Positions 37,004-47,018 of a stretch of DNA of 64,000 bases are shown one piece after another. Position numbers and translations under genes: made by a program. Within the stretch, counting starts at the first letter, position 1. Every line of letters begins with the position of its first letter. Origin of the DNA: Stigmatella erecta (GTDB lineage Bacteria > Myxococcota > Myxococcia > Myxococcales > Myxococcaceae); the NCBI RefSeq assembly GCF_900111745.1, contig NZ_FOIJ01000006.1, forward strand, positions 62,001 to 126,000, in the 5' to 3' direction. The notes under the pieces were generated by a model. That model made no database searches and was not told the DNA's origin. It saw nothing but the letters and a program-made list of their open reading frames with translations.

Positions 37004-37043
37004 GGCCCGGCCGCGCCTCGTGCGTGGCCGGGCCTTTCTTTTT
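37004..37043 (+). terminator. Intrinsic terminator after fadL-like gene
   Basis: A 13-bp stem (GGCCCGGCCGCGC / GCGTGGCCGGGCC, one G-U) with a 5-base loop, followed at once by TTTCTTTTT. A textbook rho-independent terminator that separates the lipase/FadL unit from the SRPBCC gene. Confidence 0.9.
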
Positions 37044-37110
37044 CCAGCTTCACGAGATTATTGCACCCACGCCGTTCCCTGGGCTAGCTTGGTTTTCCAG
37101 GAGACAGCGC

Positions 37111-37608
37111 ATGAAGGTCACCACCTCAGCCACCATCGACATCGAGTGCCCGCCCGAGCAGGTCTACGACTTCGTCACCTCCGAGGAGGCGCCGGCGAAG
37201 ACCTTCGAGGGCACGGGGCGCATCCCGGGCGTCGTCCGCACGGAGGTGGTGGGCGGCGGCCCCCTGCGCGAGGGCGCCACCTGCCGGGTCCACGGCACGG
37301 ACGGCGCGGTGATGGAGCGGCTCATCACCGTGCTGGACCGTCCCCGGCGCCACGAGTACCAGCTCGCCAGCGGCTTCAAGAAGCCCCTGTCCTGGCTGCT
37401 CCGCTCCGGCCACGGGGTGTGGACCTTCGCGCCCAACCCGCGGGGCGGCACCCACCTGGAGTGGGTCTATGTGTTCGAGCTCACCACCCCGCTCGTCTAC
37501 CCGGTGGTCTCCGCCCTCATCAAGGGCTCGTTCCACCAGTCCATGGTCCGCTGCCTCCAGCGCACGCGCGAGTGCCTCGTCCCCTCGGAAACCCGGAGCG
37601 CCTCATAA
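37111..37608 (+). CDS. SRPBCC-fold protein
   Basis: A 165-residue cytoplasmic protein; the start at MKVTTSATIDIECPPEQVYDFV has AGGAG nine bases upstream. The first strand and helix (IDIECPPEQVYDFVTS) and the later pattern GGTHLEWVYVFEL are typical of polyketide cyclase/START-like proteins, which form a deep hydrophobic cavity. No catalytic residue is assignable. It is separated by only 47 bp from the pab-like operon, whose products are probably aromatic, so it may bind or cyclise a pathway intermediate; this is inference from position only. Confidence 0.7.
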   Translation: MKVTTSATIDIECPPEQVYDFVTSEEAPAKTFEGTGRIPGVVRTEVVGGGPLREGATCRVHGTDGAVMERLITVLDRPRRHEYQLASGFKKPLSWLLRSGHGVWTFAPNPRGGTHLEWVYVFELTTPLVYPVVSALIKGSFHQSMVRCLQRTRECLVPSETRSAS

Positions 37609-37620
37609 GTTCGCTTATGA
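37603..37620. promoter_or_regulatory. Palindrome upstream of pab-like operon
   Basis: TCATAAG-TTCG-CTTATGA, a perfect 7-bp inverted repeat overlapping the SRPBCC stop codon, 36 bases before the GTG of the next gene. As DNA it could be an operator; as RNA it would be a UUCG-capped hairpin. The surrounding 47 bp are AT-rich compared with the genes. Confidence 0.4.
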
Positions 37621-37655
37621 ATGTAAAAAAGCGCCCTTGATAGATTCAGAACACT

Positions 37656-38561
37656 GTGGCAGCCTTGAAAAGATTGGAAACAGCGAAAAACAGCGTCGTC
37701 TTCTTCAACGGCCGCTTCGTCCCGGACACGGAGGCCCAGGTTTCCGTACATGAGCGGGGCTACCTGTTCGGGGACGCGGCCTTCGAGACGCTGCGGGGCT
37801 ACGGGGGCCACGTGTTCCGCCTGGGGCGGCACCTGGAGCGCCTGGCGCACTCGGCCCGGGTGCTGGGGCTGAAGCTGCCGGGCTCCCTGGAGGTGCTGGC
37901 GGGCCAGGTGCGCGAGGCCGTGGCGCGCAGCGCGCAGGCGGACTGCGCCATCCGCGTCACGCTGAGCCGGGGCGAGGGCGGGGCGGGCATCAGCACCAAG
38001 GGCTTCGAGCACCCGGTGTTCTCCATCACCGTCAAGCCGCTGCGCGCCTACCCCGAGGAGGCGTACGCCAAGGGCATCCGCACCCGCGTGGTGGGCCCGC
38101 GCAAGGTGCCGGCCGAGTGCCTGGATCCGACCATCAAGAGCGGCGGGGCGTACCTGCCCAGCATCATCGCGCGCCAGGAGCTGGACCGGGTGGGCATGGT
38201 GGAGGGCGTGCAGCTCGCCGTGGCGGGCCACGTCGTCTCGGGGCTGGTGTCCAACGTGTTCGCCGTCTCGGGCACGCGCCTGCTCACGCCGGATGTGGCC
38301 AGCGGCTGCCTGCCGGGCATCACCCGCGAGGCGCTGCTGCAGCTGGCGCCCTCCGTGGGGCTGGAGCCCACCGAGACGCGGCTGCCCCTGGAGGCCCTGC
38401 TGCAGGCTGACGAGCTGTTCTTCTCCAACTCACTCATGGAGTGCCTGCCCGTCCAGCAACTCGACGAGCACTCCTTTCCCACGGCGCCCGGGCCTTTCAC
38501 CCGCAAGCTGCGCGCCGCCCTCCATCAACTCATCCATCACGAGAAGCAAGCTTCGACATGA
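37656..38561 (+). CDS. PabC-like class IV PLP enzyme
   Basis: A 301-residue fold-type IV PLP protein (aminodeoxychorismate lyase or branched-chain aminotransferase type). Family signs: VSVHERGYLFGDAAFET, HLERLAHSARVLGL, the PLP lysine Lys161 in DPTIKSGG and the late ADELFFSNSLMECLPV. The position that normally holds Glu in E-G-x-x-x-N (contacting the pyridine nitrogen) is Ser194 in VSGLVSNVF, so chemistry may be altered. The start GTG lacks a clear Shine-Dalgarno. Its stop overlaps the next ATG (ATGA). With PabB and PabA in the same operon, release of 4-aminobenzoate from aminodeoxychorismate is the likely role. Confidence 0.78.
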   Translation: MAALKRLETAKNSVVFFNGRFVPDTEAQVSVHERGYLFGDAAFETLRGYGGHVFRLGRHLERLAHSARVLGLKLPGSLEVLAGQVREAVARSAQADCAIRVTLSRGEGGAGISTKGFEHPVFSITVKPLRAYPEEAYAKGIRTRVVGPRKVPAECLDPTIKSGGAYLPSIIARQELDRVGMVEGVQLAVAGHVVSGLVSNVFAVSGTRLLTPDVASGCLPGITREALLQLAPSVGLEPTETRLPLEALLQADELFFSNSLMECLPVQQLDEHSFPTAPGPFTRKLRAALHQLIHHEKQAST

Positions 38562-39985
38562 GTGACCGCGAGCAATGGTGTGAATTGGTGCGCAAGCACG
38601 TTCACGACTGGAACACCCCCGCGACCGCGAAGATCTGGAGCCCCGCGCTGGAGGCCCTGCCTCGCGAGCAACTGCGGCGCATCCAGGACGAGAAGGTCGC
38701 GGGCGCCTACACATACCTGTGGAACCGCAGCACCTTCTACCGCCAGAAGTTCGAGCAGGCGGGGCTGGGCCCGGACTCGGTGCGCTCGGTGGAGGACTTG
38801 CCGCGCGTGCCCGTCACGCTGCGCGACGAGTGGCTGGTGGACCAGCAGAAGAACCCGCCCTGGGGCACCTTCTCGCCGCTGCGGCAGGAGGACTGGCTGG
38901 AGCGCGGGTGGATGATGTTCAGCACCTCGGGCACCACCGCGGCGCACCCGCGCAGCTTCCGCCACACCAACTTCGACCGGGAGATGTGGGCCTGGCACGG
39001 CTCGCGCGCGCTGCACGCCATGGGCGTGCGCCGCGGCGACATCGCCATCAACTGCTTCAGCTACGGCACCTCGGTGGCCTTCTGGGGCCTGCACTACGCG
39101 CTCAACCACATGGGCATCCCCGTCATCTCCGGCGGCGGGGCCAACACCGAGCGGCGCATCCTCTTCATCGAGACGTACAAGCCCACGGTGCTCCTGTGCA
39201 CCCCCTCGTACGCGCTCTACCTGGGCCGGCAGATGCAGGAGCAGGGCAAGTCCCCCAAGGACAGCTCCATCCGGCTGCTCGTGTGCGCGGGCGAGCCCGG
39301 CGCGTGCGTGCCCGCCACCAAGCAGCGCATCGAGGAGCTGTGGGGCGCGCGCATCAACGACGACTTCGGCTGCACGGAGGTGGCCATGTCCCCCTTCGGC
39401 TACACCTGTGAGTACCAGGTGAACCGCGAGGATGGCCGGGTGGACACCCACTTCATGGAGGACGCCTACGTCCCCGAGGTGTTGGACCCGGAGACGTTCA
39501 AGCCCGTGCCCGACGGCCAGCGCGGCGTGCTCGTGGTGAGCAACCTCTTCAGCGAGGCGCAGCCCATCCTGCGCTACGTCATGGGCGACTGGGTGTCGCT
39601 CACGCGCGAGGCCTGCCCGTGCGGCCGCACCCACGCGCGGGCCATCGGGGGCCTGGCGGGCCGGTACGACCAGCTCATCAAGATCCGCGGCCTGGCGTTC
39701 CTGCCCGCGCTCCTTGAGGACAGCATCCGCAGCCAGCAGGAGATCGGCGACGAGTTCAAGCTGGAGATCACCCACGTCAACGACATGGACGAGATCCTCC
39801 TCACCACCGAGCTCCATCCGGGCGCCTCGATGGACGACCTGGAGGCCCAGGAGCAGCGCCTGTCGCGCAAGCTCAAGGGCTCACTCGGCATCGTCGTCGA
39901 CGTGAAGCTGGTTCCCCCTGGCACCCTTCCCCGCACGGAGTTCAAGGCCAAGCGCCTGTTCGATCTCCGTGACAGGAGGCAATAG
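38558..39985 (+). CDS. PaaK-like aryl-CoA ligase
   Basis: A 475-residue adenylate-forming enzyme of the phenylacetate-CoA ligase group. It shows the opening region ARG-rich helix and FYRQKFEQAGLGPDSV, the nucleotide loop STSGTTAAHPRSF, the A5-like FGCTEVAMSP, the Cys motif CPCGRT, the hinge RYDQLIKIRGLAFLP and the A10 lysine in LPRTEFKAKRL. The family makes acyl-AMP and then an acyl-CoA (or transfers to a carrier). Overlap with the PabC-like gene and a 5-bp gap to pabB imply that its acid is the operon's product, most simply 4-aminobenzoate. The substrate is inferred, not seen. Confidence 0.8.
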   Translation: MSDREQWCELVRKHVHDWNTPATAKIWSPALEALPREQLRRIQDEKVAGAYTYLWNRSTFYRQKFEQAGLGPDSVRSVEDLPRVPVTLRDEWLVDQQKNPPWGTFSPLRQEDWLERGWMMFSTSGTTAAHPRSFRHTNFDREMWAWHGSRALHAMGVRRGDIAINCFSYGTSVAFWGLHYALNHMGIPVISGGGANTERRILFIETYKPTVLLCTPSYALYLGRQMQEQGKSPKDSSIRLLVCAGEPGACVPATKQRIEELWGARINDDFGCTEVAMSPFGYTCEYQVNREDGRVDTHFMEDAYVPEVLDPETFKPVPDGQRGVLVVSNLFSEAQPILRYVMGDWVSLTREACPCGRTHARAIGGLAGRYDQLIKIRGLAFLPALLEDSIRSQQEIGDEFKLEITHVNDMDEILLTTELHPGASMDDLEAQEQRLSRKLKGSLGIVVDVKLVPPGTLPRTEFKAKRLFDLRDRRQ

Positions 39986-39990
39986 ACACC

Positions 39991-41547
39991 ATGTCCGCCA
40001 TTCATGCCGTTCGCGACGGAACCAAGAAGCCCAGCAGCCCCCCGCATCACATCGTCCAGGAAGTGAAGCTCGCGCTGCCGTTCTGGCGGTACTTCGAGCT
40101 CTTCCGCAAGCAGCAGTACTCGTGCCTGCTGGACAGCGCGCGCGCGCCCCACAAGCTGTGCCGCTACTCGTTCATGGGCAGCGACCCGGCCGCCGTCTAC
40201 AAGGCCAAGCGCCAGCACGGCGCGGCCCCCGAGGGCCAGGCGCGCATCGAGGTGATTCACCGCCGCGGCGCGGACGGCCTCACGCTGGAGACGCCCTTCG
40301 TCGAGAAGAAGATCGCCGACGCCTTCGACGAGCTGCGCGCCGTCACCGCGGAGTACCGCGTGGAGCGCGCCCCGAACGACGCGCCCGTGCCCTTCCTCAC
40401 CGGCGCCATGGGCTACTTCGGCTACGAGGCGGGCTACTTCATCGAGAAGCTGCCGGACCTCGGCAAGGACCAGCCCGAGCTGCCCGACATCTACATGCTC
40501 TTCATGGACGTGGTGCTCGCGCATGACCACGAGTCCGGCGCCTCCTACCTGTCCATCGTGGGCCGGGGCCCCGACGCGAAGAGCGCCCAGGCGCGCGCCG
40601 AGGCGCTGCGCGACGAGACGCTCGCGCGCATCCAGATGATGGAGAAGGACCCGCCGGCCGAGTGGACGGGCCCCAAGGCCCCCGCCCCGGGCGCCAAGTC
40701 CACCCCGGTGGAGATCAACGCCCACTTCGACGAGGCGGGCTACATCAACATGGTGCGCGCGGCGAAGGACCACATCACCGCGGGCGACATCTTCGAGGTG
40801 TGCACCACGCACCGCCTCGACTCGCCGCTGCGCGCCGACCCGTGGGACTTGTACCGCGAGCTGCGGCGCATCAACCCCGCGCCGTTCGCCTGCTACATCC
40901 ACCTGCCGGAGGCCTACGTCGTCTCCTCCTCGCCCGAGCGCTTCCTGAGCCTGGACCGGCAGCGCGTGGCGGAGAGCCGCCCCATCAAGGGCACCCGGCC
41001 GCGCGGCAAGTCGCCCCAGGAAGAGGAGGCGATGCTGGCGGACCTGAGCACCAACATCAAGGACCGGGCCGAGAACCTGATGATCGTCGACCTGGTGCGC
41101 AACGACTTCGGCCGGGTCTGCAAGTTCAACACGGTGCACGTGCCCGAGCTGCTCGTCATCGAGCACTACTCCACGGTGTTCCAGCTGGTCTCCACCATCC
41201 GCGGCCAGCTCGAGGACGACAAGGATCCGTTGGATCTCATCAAGGCCTGCTTCCCCGGCGGCTCCATGACGGGCGCGCCGAAGATCGAAGCGATGAAGAT
41301 CATCGACCGGCTGGAGCCCGTCAAACGCGGCATCTACTCGGGCAGCATCGGCTACATGGACTTCTCGGGCGTGATGGACCTCAACATCGTCATCCGCACG
41401 TTCGTCGTGGTGGATGGCCGCTGCTACTACAACGTGGGTGGCGCCGTCGTCGCGGACTCGGACCCTCGGGGCGAGTACCTGGAGACGATGGACAAGGCCC
41501 GCGCCCTCATTTCCGCTTTGAACAACCTCGCAGGGGCTACGGCATGA
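39991..41547 (+). CDS. pabB: Aminodeoxychorismate synthase component I
   Basis: A 518-residue chorismate-using enzyme (TrpE/PabB family), with AGGAGG upstream of the ATG. The N-terminal domain contains LTGAMGYFGYEAG. The C-terminal catalytic domain has SSSPERFLSL, PIKGTRPRG, ENLMIVDLVRND and FPGGSMTGAPKIEAM. Lys333 in PIKGT is the deciding residue: PabB enzymes use this lysine as nucleophile, whereas anthranilate synthases have PIAGT. It should therefore form 4-amino-4-deoxychorismate with ammonia from PabA. The stop overlaps pabA by ATGA. A database might label it trpE; the lysine argues against that. Confidence 0.88.
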   Translation: MSAIHAVRDGTKKPSSPPHHIVQEVKLALPFWRYFELFRKQQYSCLLDSARAPHKLCRYSFMGSDPAAVYKAKRQHGAAPEGQARIEVIHRRGADGLTLETPFVEKKIADAFDELRAVTAEYRVERAPNDAPVPFLTGAMGYFGYEAGYFIEKLPDLGKDQPELPDIYMLFMDVVLAHDHESGASYLSIVGRGPDAKSAQARAEALRDETLARIQMMEKDPPAEWTGPKAPAPGAKSTPVEINAHFDEAGYINMVRAAKDHITAGDIFEVCTTHRLDSPLRADPWDLYRELRRINPAPFACYIHLPEAYVVSSSPERFLSLDRQRVAESRPIKGTRPRGKSPQEEEAMLADLSTNIKDRAENLMIVDLVRNDFGRVCKFNTVHVPELLVIEHYSTVFQLVSTIRGQLEDDKDPLDLIKACFPGGSMTGAPKIEAMKIIDRLEPVKRGIYSGSIGYMDFSGVMDLNIVIRTFVVVDGRCYYNVGGAVVADSDPRGEYLETMDKARALISALNNLAGATA

Positions 41548-42164
41548 GAACGCTGATCATCGACAACTATGACTCGTTCACCTACAACCTCTACCAGTAC
41601 GTGGGGGAACTGGATGAGCGTCCGCTCGTGTACCGCAACGACGCGCTCACCCTGGAGCAGGTGAGGGCGCTGGCTCCCGACCGGATCATCATCTCCCCGG
41701 GGCCGGGCTCGCCGGACAACCCCGCCTACTTCGGCGTCTGCATGCGCGTCATCCTGGAGCTGGGCCCCACGCTGCCCGTGCTGGGCGTGTGCCTGGGCCA
41801 CCAGGGCATCATCTCCGCCTTCGGCGGCAAGGTGGTGCGCGCCCCCTCGCCCATCCACGGCAAGGTCTTCCCCATCGAGCACAACGGCAGCGAGATCTTC
41901 CAGGGCCTGCCCACGCGCCTGGACGTGATGCGCTACCACTCGCTCGTGGGCGAGCCGTCCTCCATCCCCGCGTGCCTGGAGGTGACGGCGCGCACCGTGG
42001 AGGGCGACATCATCATGGGCGTGCGCCACCGCCGCTACCCCATCTACGGCATCCAGTTCCATCCGGAGTCGATTGGTACCCAGACAGGCAAGCAGATGCT
42101 CCGCAACTTCCTTGATCTCTCTGGCACGGCCTTCAGCCGTTTCCCTCAGGCGTCCGTCGCTTAA
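41544..42164 (+). CDS. pabA: Aminodeoxychorismate synthase glutamine amidotransferase
   Basis: A 206-residue class I glutamine amidotransferase (PabA/TrpG). It starts LIIDNYDSFTYNLYQYVGEL. The triad is Cys83 in GVCLGHQ with His173 and Glu175 in FHPES; the oxyanion region is SPGPGSP. It hydrolyses glutamine and channels ammonia to PabB, with which it overlaps by four bases. In many bacteria one such protein serves both folate and tryptophan pathways; the coupling here points to a dedicated partner for this PabB. Confidence 0.9.
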   Translation: MRTLIIDNYDSFTYNLYQYVGELDERPLVYRNDALTLEQVRALAPDRIIISPGPGSPDNPAYFGVCMRVILELGPTLPVLGVCLGHQGIISAFGGKVVRAPSPIHGKVFPIEHNGSEIFQGLPTRLDVMRYHSLVGEPSSIPACLEVTARTVEGDIIMGVRHRRYPIYGIQFHPESIGTQTGKQMLRNFLDLSGTAFSRFPQASVA

Positions 42165-42208
42165 ACTCCCCTTCCGCATCCGCCCTCGGCCGTACCAAGG
42201 ACACCCCC

Positions 42209-43288
42209 ATGAGACTGACCGCGATTGACCGTTACATCTCCCAGCGCACCGTTGGCCGCGAGGAGACGCTGGACCTCTTCCGCCACTACTCCAAGCCGTA
42301 CTACCCCGATGAGAAGAGCCTCATGGGCGTGGTGGAGATCGTCGGCAAGCTGATGGACCGGGCCATGTTCGAGCAGGTGACCGTGCGCGCCGAGAACGAG
42401 CCGTTCTACGCCAACTACCTGGACATGACGCGGCGGATGATCGCCGAGTCGGGCGTGCAGCCCAAGGACATCGACCTGGTCATCTACTGTGGCGTGGGCC
42501 GCGGCTACCGTGAGCCGGCCACCGCGTACCAGATGGCCTCGCGCCTGGGCCTCAAGAAGGCCGAGTGCTTCGACATCATCGACGCGTGCAACGGCTGGGG
42601 CCACACCACGCGCATCGTGGAGCGCCTGCTGCGCACCGGCTACGCCAACAACGTGCTCATCCTGAGCCTCGAGTTCAACCGCAGCCCGCGCTTCAAGGCG
42701 GGCGTGGACCGCAACTACGACTCCAGCATCATGTACTCCATCCGCACCATGGCGGACATGGAGTGGCGCGTGTGGGGCGCCACGGTGGGCGAGACGGGCA
42801 CGGCCACCATCCTGAGCCGGGACGACAACAACGGCCCCTGGTACTACGACTACGCCAGCGAGCCGGACGACTTCCAGGACTGCGCCTTCACCCTGGCCAA
42901 CCACCGCGAGTACGACCTGGAGCCCATGCCGCTCGAGCAGCAGCACGGCGGCGAGGAGTTCTTCTACGCCTTCGGCAAGCGCATCGGCGAGAGCGTGAAG
43001 TCGCACCTCATCCCGCAGCTGCAGAAGGTGCCGCACCTGTTGGAGGAGGCCAAGGTCGTCATCCCCCACTCCCTGTCGGCCGGTGTGTATGACCACATCT
43101 TCCGGATGGTGGGCGTGAACGACAAGGCGCTCTACATCTTCAAGCGCTACGGCAACTGCGTCTCCAATGGCGTGCCGGTGGGCGTGGCCACGGCCATCAA
43201 GGAGCACAAGCTGCAGCGCGGCGACCGCGCGGTGCTGGTGCCCACGGGCAGCGGCTCCTCGGCCGGCGTCATCTCCTTCCGCTACTAA
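42209..43288 (+). CDS. KAS III-like ketosynthase/thiolase-fold enzyme
   Basis: A 359-residue thiolase-fold protein with the full KAS III triad: Cys127 in IDACNGW, His287 in IPHSLS and Asn316 in KRYGNCVSNGVP. Residues outside the active site differ strongly from housekeeping FabH, and an extra segment (about 205-250, with WYYDYASEPDDF) is present. Enzymes of this type (FabH, PqsD, DarB, OleA) condense an acyl-CoA with malonyl-ACP or another acyl unit. Placed last in the pab/CoA-ligase operon, 44 bp after pabA, it probably uses the aryl-CoA made upstream. The extender and product are unknown. Confidence 0.85.
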   Translation: MRLTAIDRYISQRTVGREETLDLFRHYSKPYYPDEKSLMGVVEIVGKLMDRAMFEQVTVRAENEPFYANYLDMTRRMIAESGVQPKDIDLVIYCGVGRGYREPATAYQMASRLGLKKAECFDIIDACNGWGHTTRIVERLLRTGYANNVLILSLEFNRSPRFKAGVDRNYDSSIMYSIRTMADMEWRVWGATVGETGTATILSRDDNNGPWYYDYASEPDDFQDCAFTLANHREYDLEPMPLEQQHGGEEFFYAFGKRIGESVKSHLIPQLQKVPHLLEEAKVVIPHSLSAGVYDHIFRMVGVNDKALYIFKRYGNCVSNGVPVGVATAIKEHKLQRGDRAVLVPTGSGSSAGVISFRY

Positions 43289-43294
43289 CGCGGG

Positions 43295-43313
43295 CCCCCG
43301 CCCGGCGCGGGGG
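43295..43313. terminator. Hairpin after KAS III-like gene
   Basis: Stem CCCCCGC / GCGGGGG with a 5-base loop, six bases past the stop codon, no T-tract. The first of two structures in the 215-bp convergent gap. Confidence 0.4.
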
Positions 43314-43364
43314 GAGGGCGGCATCCCCGCCCTTCCACCGCCGGTCCGCGGCACCTTCTCTCTG

Positions 43365-43431
43365 CTGAAACACCTGCGCCTCCCCGCGGCCCCTCTCGAA
43401 GGGTCTGCGTGGGAGGCGCGGGTGTTTTCAG
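43365..43431. terminator. Long imperfect hairpin in convergent gap
   Basis: The arms at 43365-43384 (begins CTGAAACACC) and 43411-43431 (ends GGTGTTTTCAG) pair over about 20 bp with one mismatch and one bulge. The 26-base centre can pair further (CGC/GCG and CCC/GGG). It lies between the KAS III-like gene and the convergent ligase gene. It is more stable than needed for termination and has no T-tract on either side. It may be a bidirectional terminator or a structured RNA end; no copy elsewhere in the window was noticed. Confidence 0.55.
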
Positions 43432-43503
43432 GGCTGTGAGGCGGGGGGGTGGCAGGGGCCCGGAGCTCCGCGGCCTCGCGGAGCCCCGGCCTTGCCGCGG
43501 GCG

Positions 43504-45702
<2,199 letters not shown>

Positions 45703-45766
45703 GCGTTCGATCCTCGACCGGGATAAGTGGTAACAGAATTTTCCACCCGTACGAGGTTAGCAGATT

Positions 45767-45779
45767 TGTCTGGAAGACA
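45767..45779. promoter_or_regulatory. Dyad in acyl-AMP ligase upstream region
   Basis: TGTCT-GGA-AGACA, a perfect 13-bp inverted repeat 65 bases before the ligase start, inside an AT-richer 127-bp gap. Its left nine bases TGTCTGGAA recur at 51210 in the exporter control region. A possible regulator site; not tested. Confidence 0.3.
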
Positions 45780-45790
45780 CCATAGAGGGG

Positions 45791-45816
45791 CAAAATCTGG
45801 AGTCATTCCAGACTCC
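45791..45816 (-). terminator. Terminator of the ABC exporter operon
   Basis: On the minus strand GGAGTC-TGGAAT-GACTCC is followed by AGATTTTG, 14 bases after the last permease stop. An alternative fold pairs TCTGGA with TCCAGA. A plausible intrinsic terminator with a short T-tract. Confidence 0.6.
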
Positions 45817-45829
45817 CCCTGGCTGGAGC

Positions 45830-46981
45830 CTAGGCGAGCTGCTTGCTGAAGCGGCGCGAGGCGAGGGTGATGATGCAGAAGCCGAAGATGCCCAGCGCCA
45901 CGAACTGGAAGCCGAGGTCCGCCCAGCCCGCGTCCTTGAGGAGCACGGCGCGGAGGATCTCGATGTAGTAGCGCACGGGGTTGATGTAGGTGATGGGCTG
46001 CAACCACTCGGGCATGCTGCGCACGGGGGTGAGGATGCCGGAGAGCAGGATGGCGGGGAGCATGAAGAGGATGCCGCCCATGAAGGCCTGCTGCTGGCTG
46101 GTGCTCACGGTGGAGATGAACAGTCCCATGCCCAGCGTGGCCGACAGGTAGAGCGCGGTGGCCACGAACAGGGCCAGGAAGCTGCCCAGCAGGGGCATGT
46201 CGAACAGGTACGCCCCCACGGTGATGGCCAGGGTGAAGTCGAAGGCGCCGATGATGAGGAAGGGGATGAGCTTGCCCATCATCATGATGCCCGGGGGGAT
46301 GGGCGTGACGAGCACCTGCTCCAGGGTGCCCATCTCGCGCTCGCGCGCCAAGCCCATGGCGGTCACGATGGTGGTCACCAGCAGCAGCAGCATCGAGGTG
46401 ATGCCGGGCACCATGAAGATGGCCGTCTGGAGCTTCGGGTTGTAATAGATGCGCGGCTGGACGCGGACCGTGGGCAGCTGCAGGGGCACGCCGCGCGCGG
46501 CGCTCATCGTCCGGAGCCGGGTCTCGGCCACCTTCTCGTTCAGCTGGCCGAAGAACGTGCCCGTGGCGCCCAGCGCCACGCCGCTGCGGTTGGGGTCCGA
46601 CCCATCCACCAGCACCTGCACGTCCGCCGTCCGCTGGCGGGTGATGTCCCGGTCCAGGCCCTGGGGCAGGACGATGGCCACCGAGGCGCCGCCCGCGTCG
46701 AGCAGGGCCTGCGCGGAGGCGGCATCGGGCAGATCCACGGCCCGGCGCAGCGTCCCATCCGCCATGAGGCTGTTGATGTAGGCGCGGCTGCGGGCCGTCC
46801 GGTCGAGATCCACCACCGCGGCGGGGACCTTGTCGACCTCGAAGTTGACCGCGAAGCCAAAGACGATGAGCTGGACGATGGGGGAGACCAGCAGCAACCC
46901 CATGATGCGCCGGTCCCTCAGGGTCTGGCGGACCTCCTTGAGGACCACCGCCAGCAGCTGTGTCATGCGCTGTCCACTCAT
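45830..46981 (-). CDS. ABC-2 type permease (YbhR/YbhS-like), second
   Basis: A 383-residue membrane subunit. It has an N-terminal helix (IMGLLLVSPIVQLIVFGFAVNFEV), a large periplasmic domain (about 50-175, with AVVDLDRTARSRAYI), then five hydrophobic segments with GLAREREMGTLEQVLVTPI in the first cytoplasmic loop, the ABC-2 signature. GGGAG lies upstream of the chosen ATG; a GTG seven codons earlier is possible. With the permease before it, it would form the heterodimeric channel of a YbhFSR-type drug or lipid exporter. Last gene of a five-gene operon. Confidence 0.9.
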   Translation of the reverse strand: MSGQRMTQLLAVVLKEVRQTLRDRRIMGLLLVSPIVQLIVFGFAVNFEVDKVPAAVVDLDRTARSRAYINSLMADGTLRRAVDLPDAASAQALLDAGGASVAIVLPQGLDRDITRQRTADVQVLVDGSDPNRSGVALGATGTFFGQLNEKVAETRLRTMSAARGVPLQLPTVRVQPRIYYNPKLQTAIFMVPGITSMLLLLVTTIVTAMGLAREREMGTLEQVLVTPIPPGIMMMGKLIPFLIIGAFDFTLAITVGAYLFDMPLLGSFLALFVATALYLSATLGMGLFISTVSTSQQQAFMGGILFMLPAILLSGILTPVRSMPEWLQPITYINPVRYYIEILRAVLLKDAGWADLGFQFVALGIFGFCIITLASRRFSKQLA

Positions 46982-47018
46982 CGCCGCGCTCTCCCTTGCC
47001 ACCCCATCGGGTGCGGCC

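Noticed and set aside
39991-41547. Reading this gene as anthranilate synthase (trpE).
   Set aside because: It has PIKGT, with the nucleophilic Lys of aminodeoxychorismate synthases, instead of PIAGT. A PabC-like gene is in the same operon, and trpD, trpC, trpB and trpA are absent.
42209-43288. Housekeeping fabH.
   Set aside because: The triad is right but the body diverges and has an insertion. No fabD, fabG or acpP is adjacent; it ends a pab/CoA-ligase operon.
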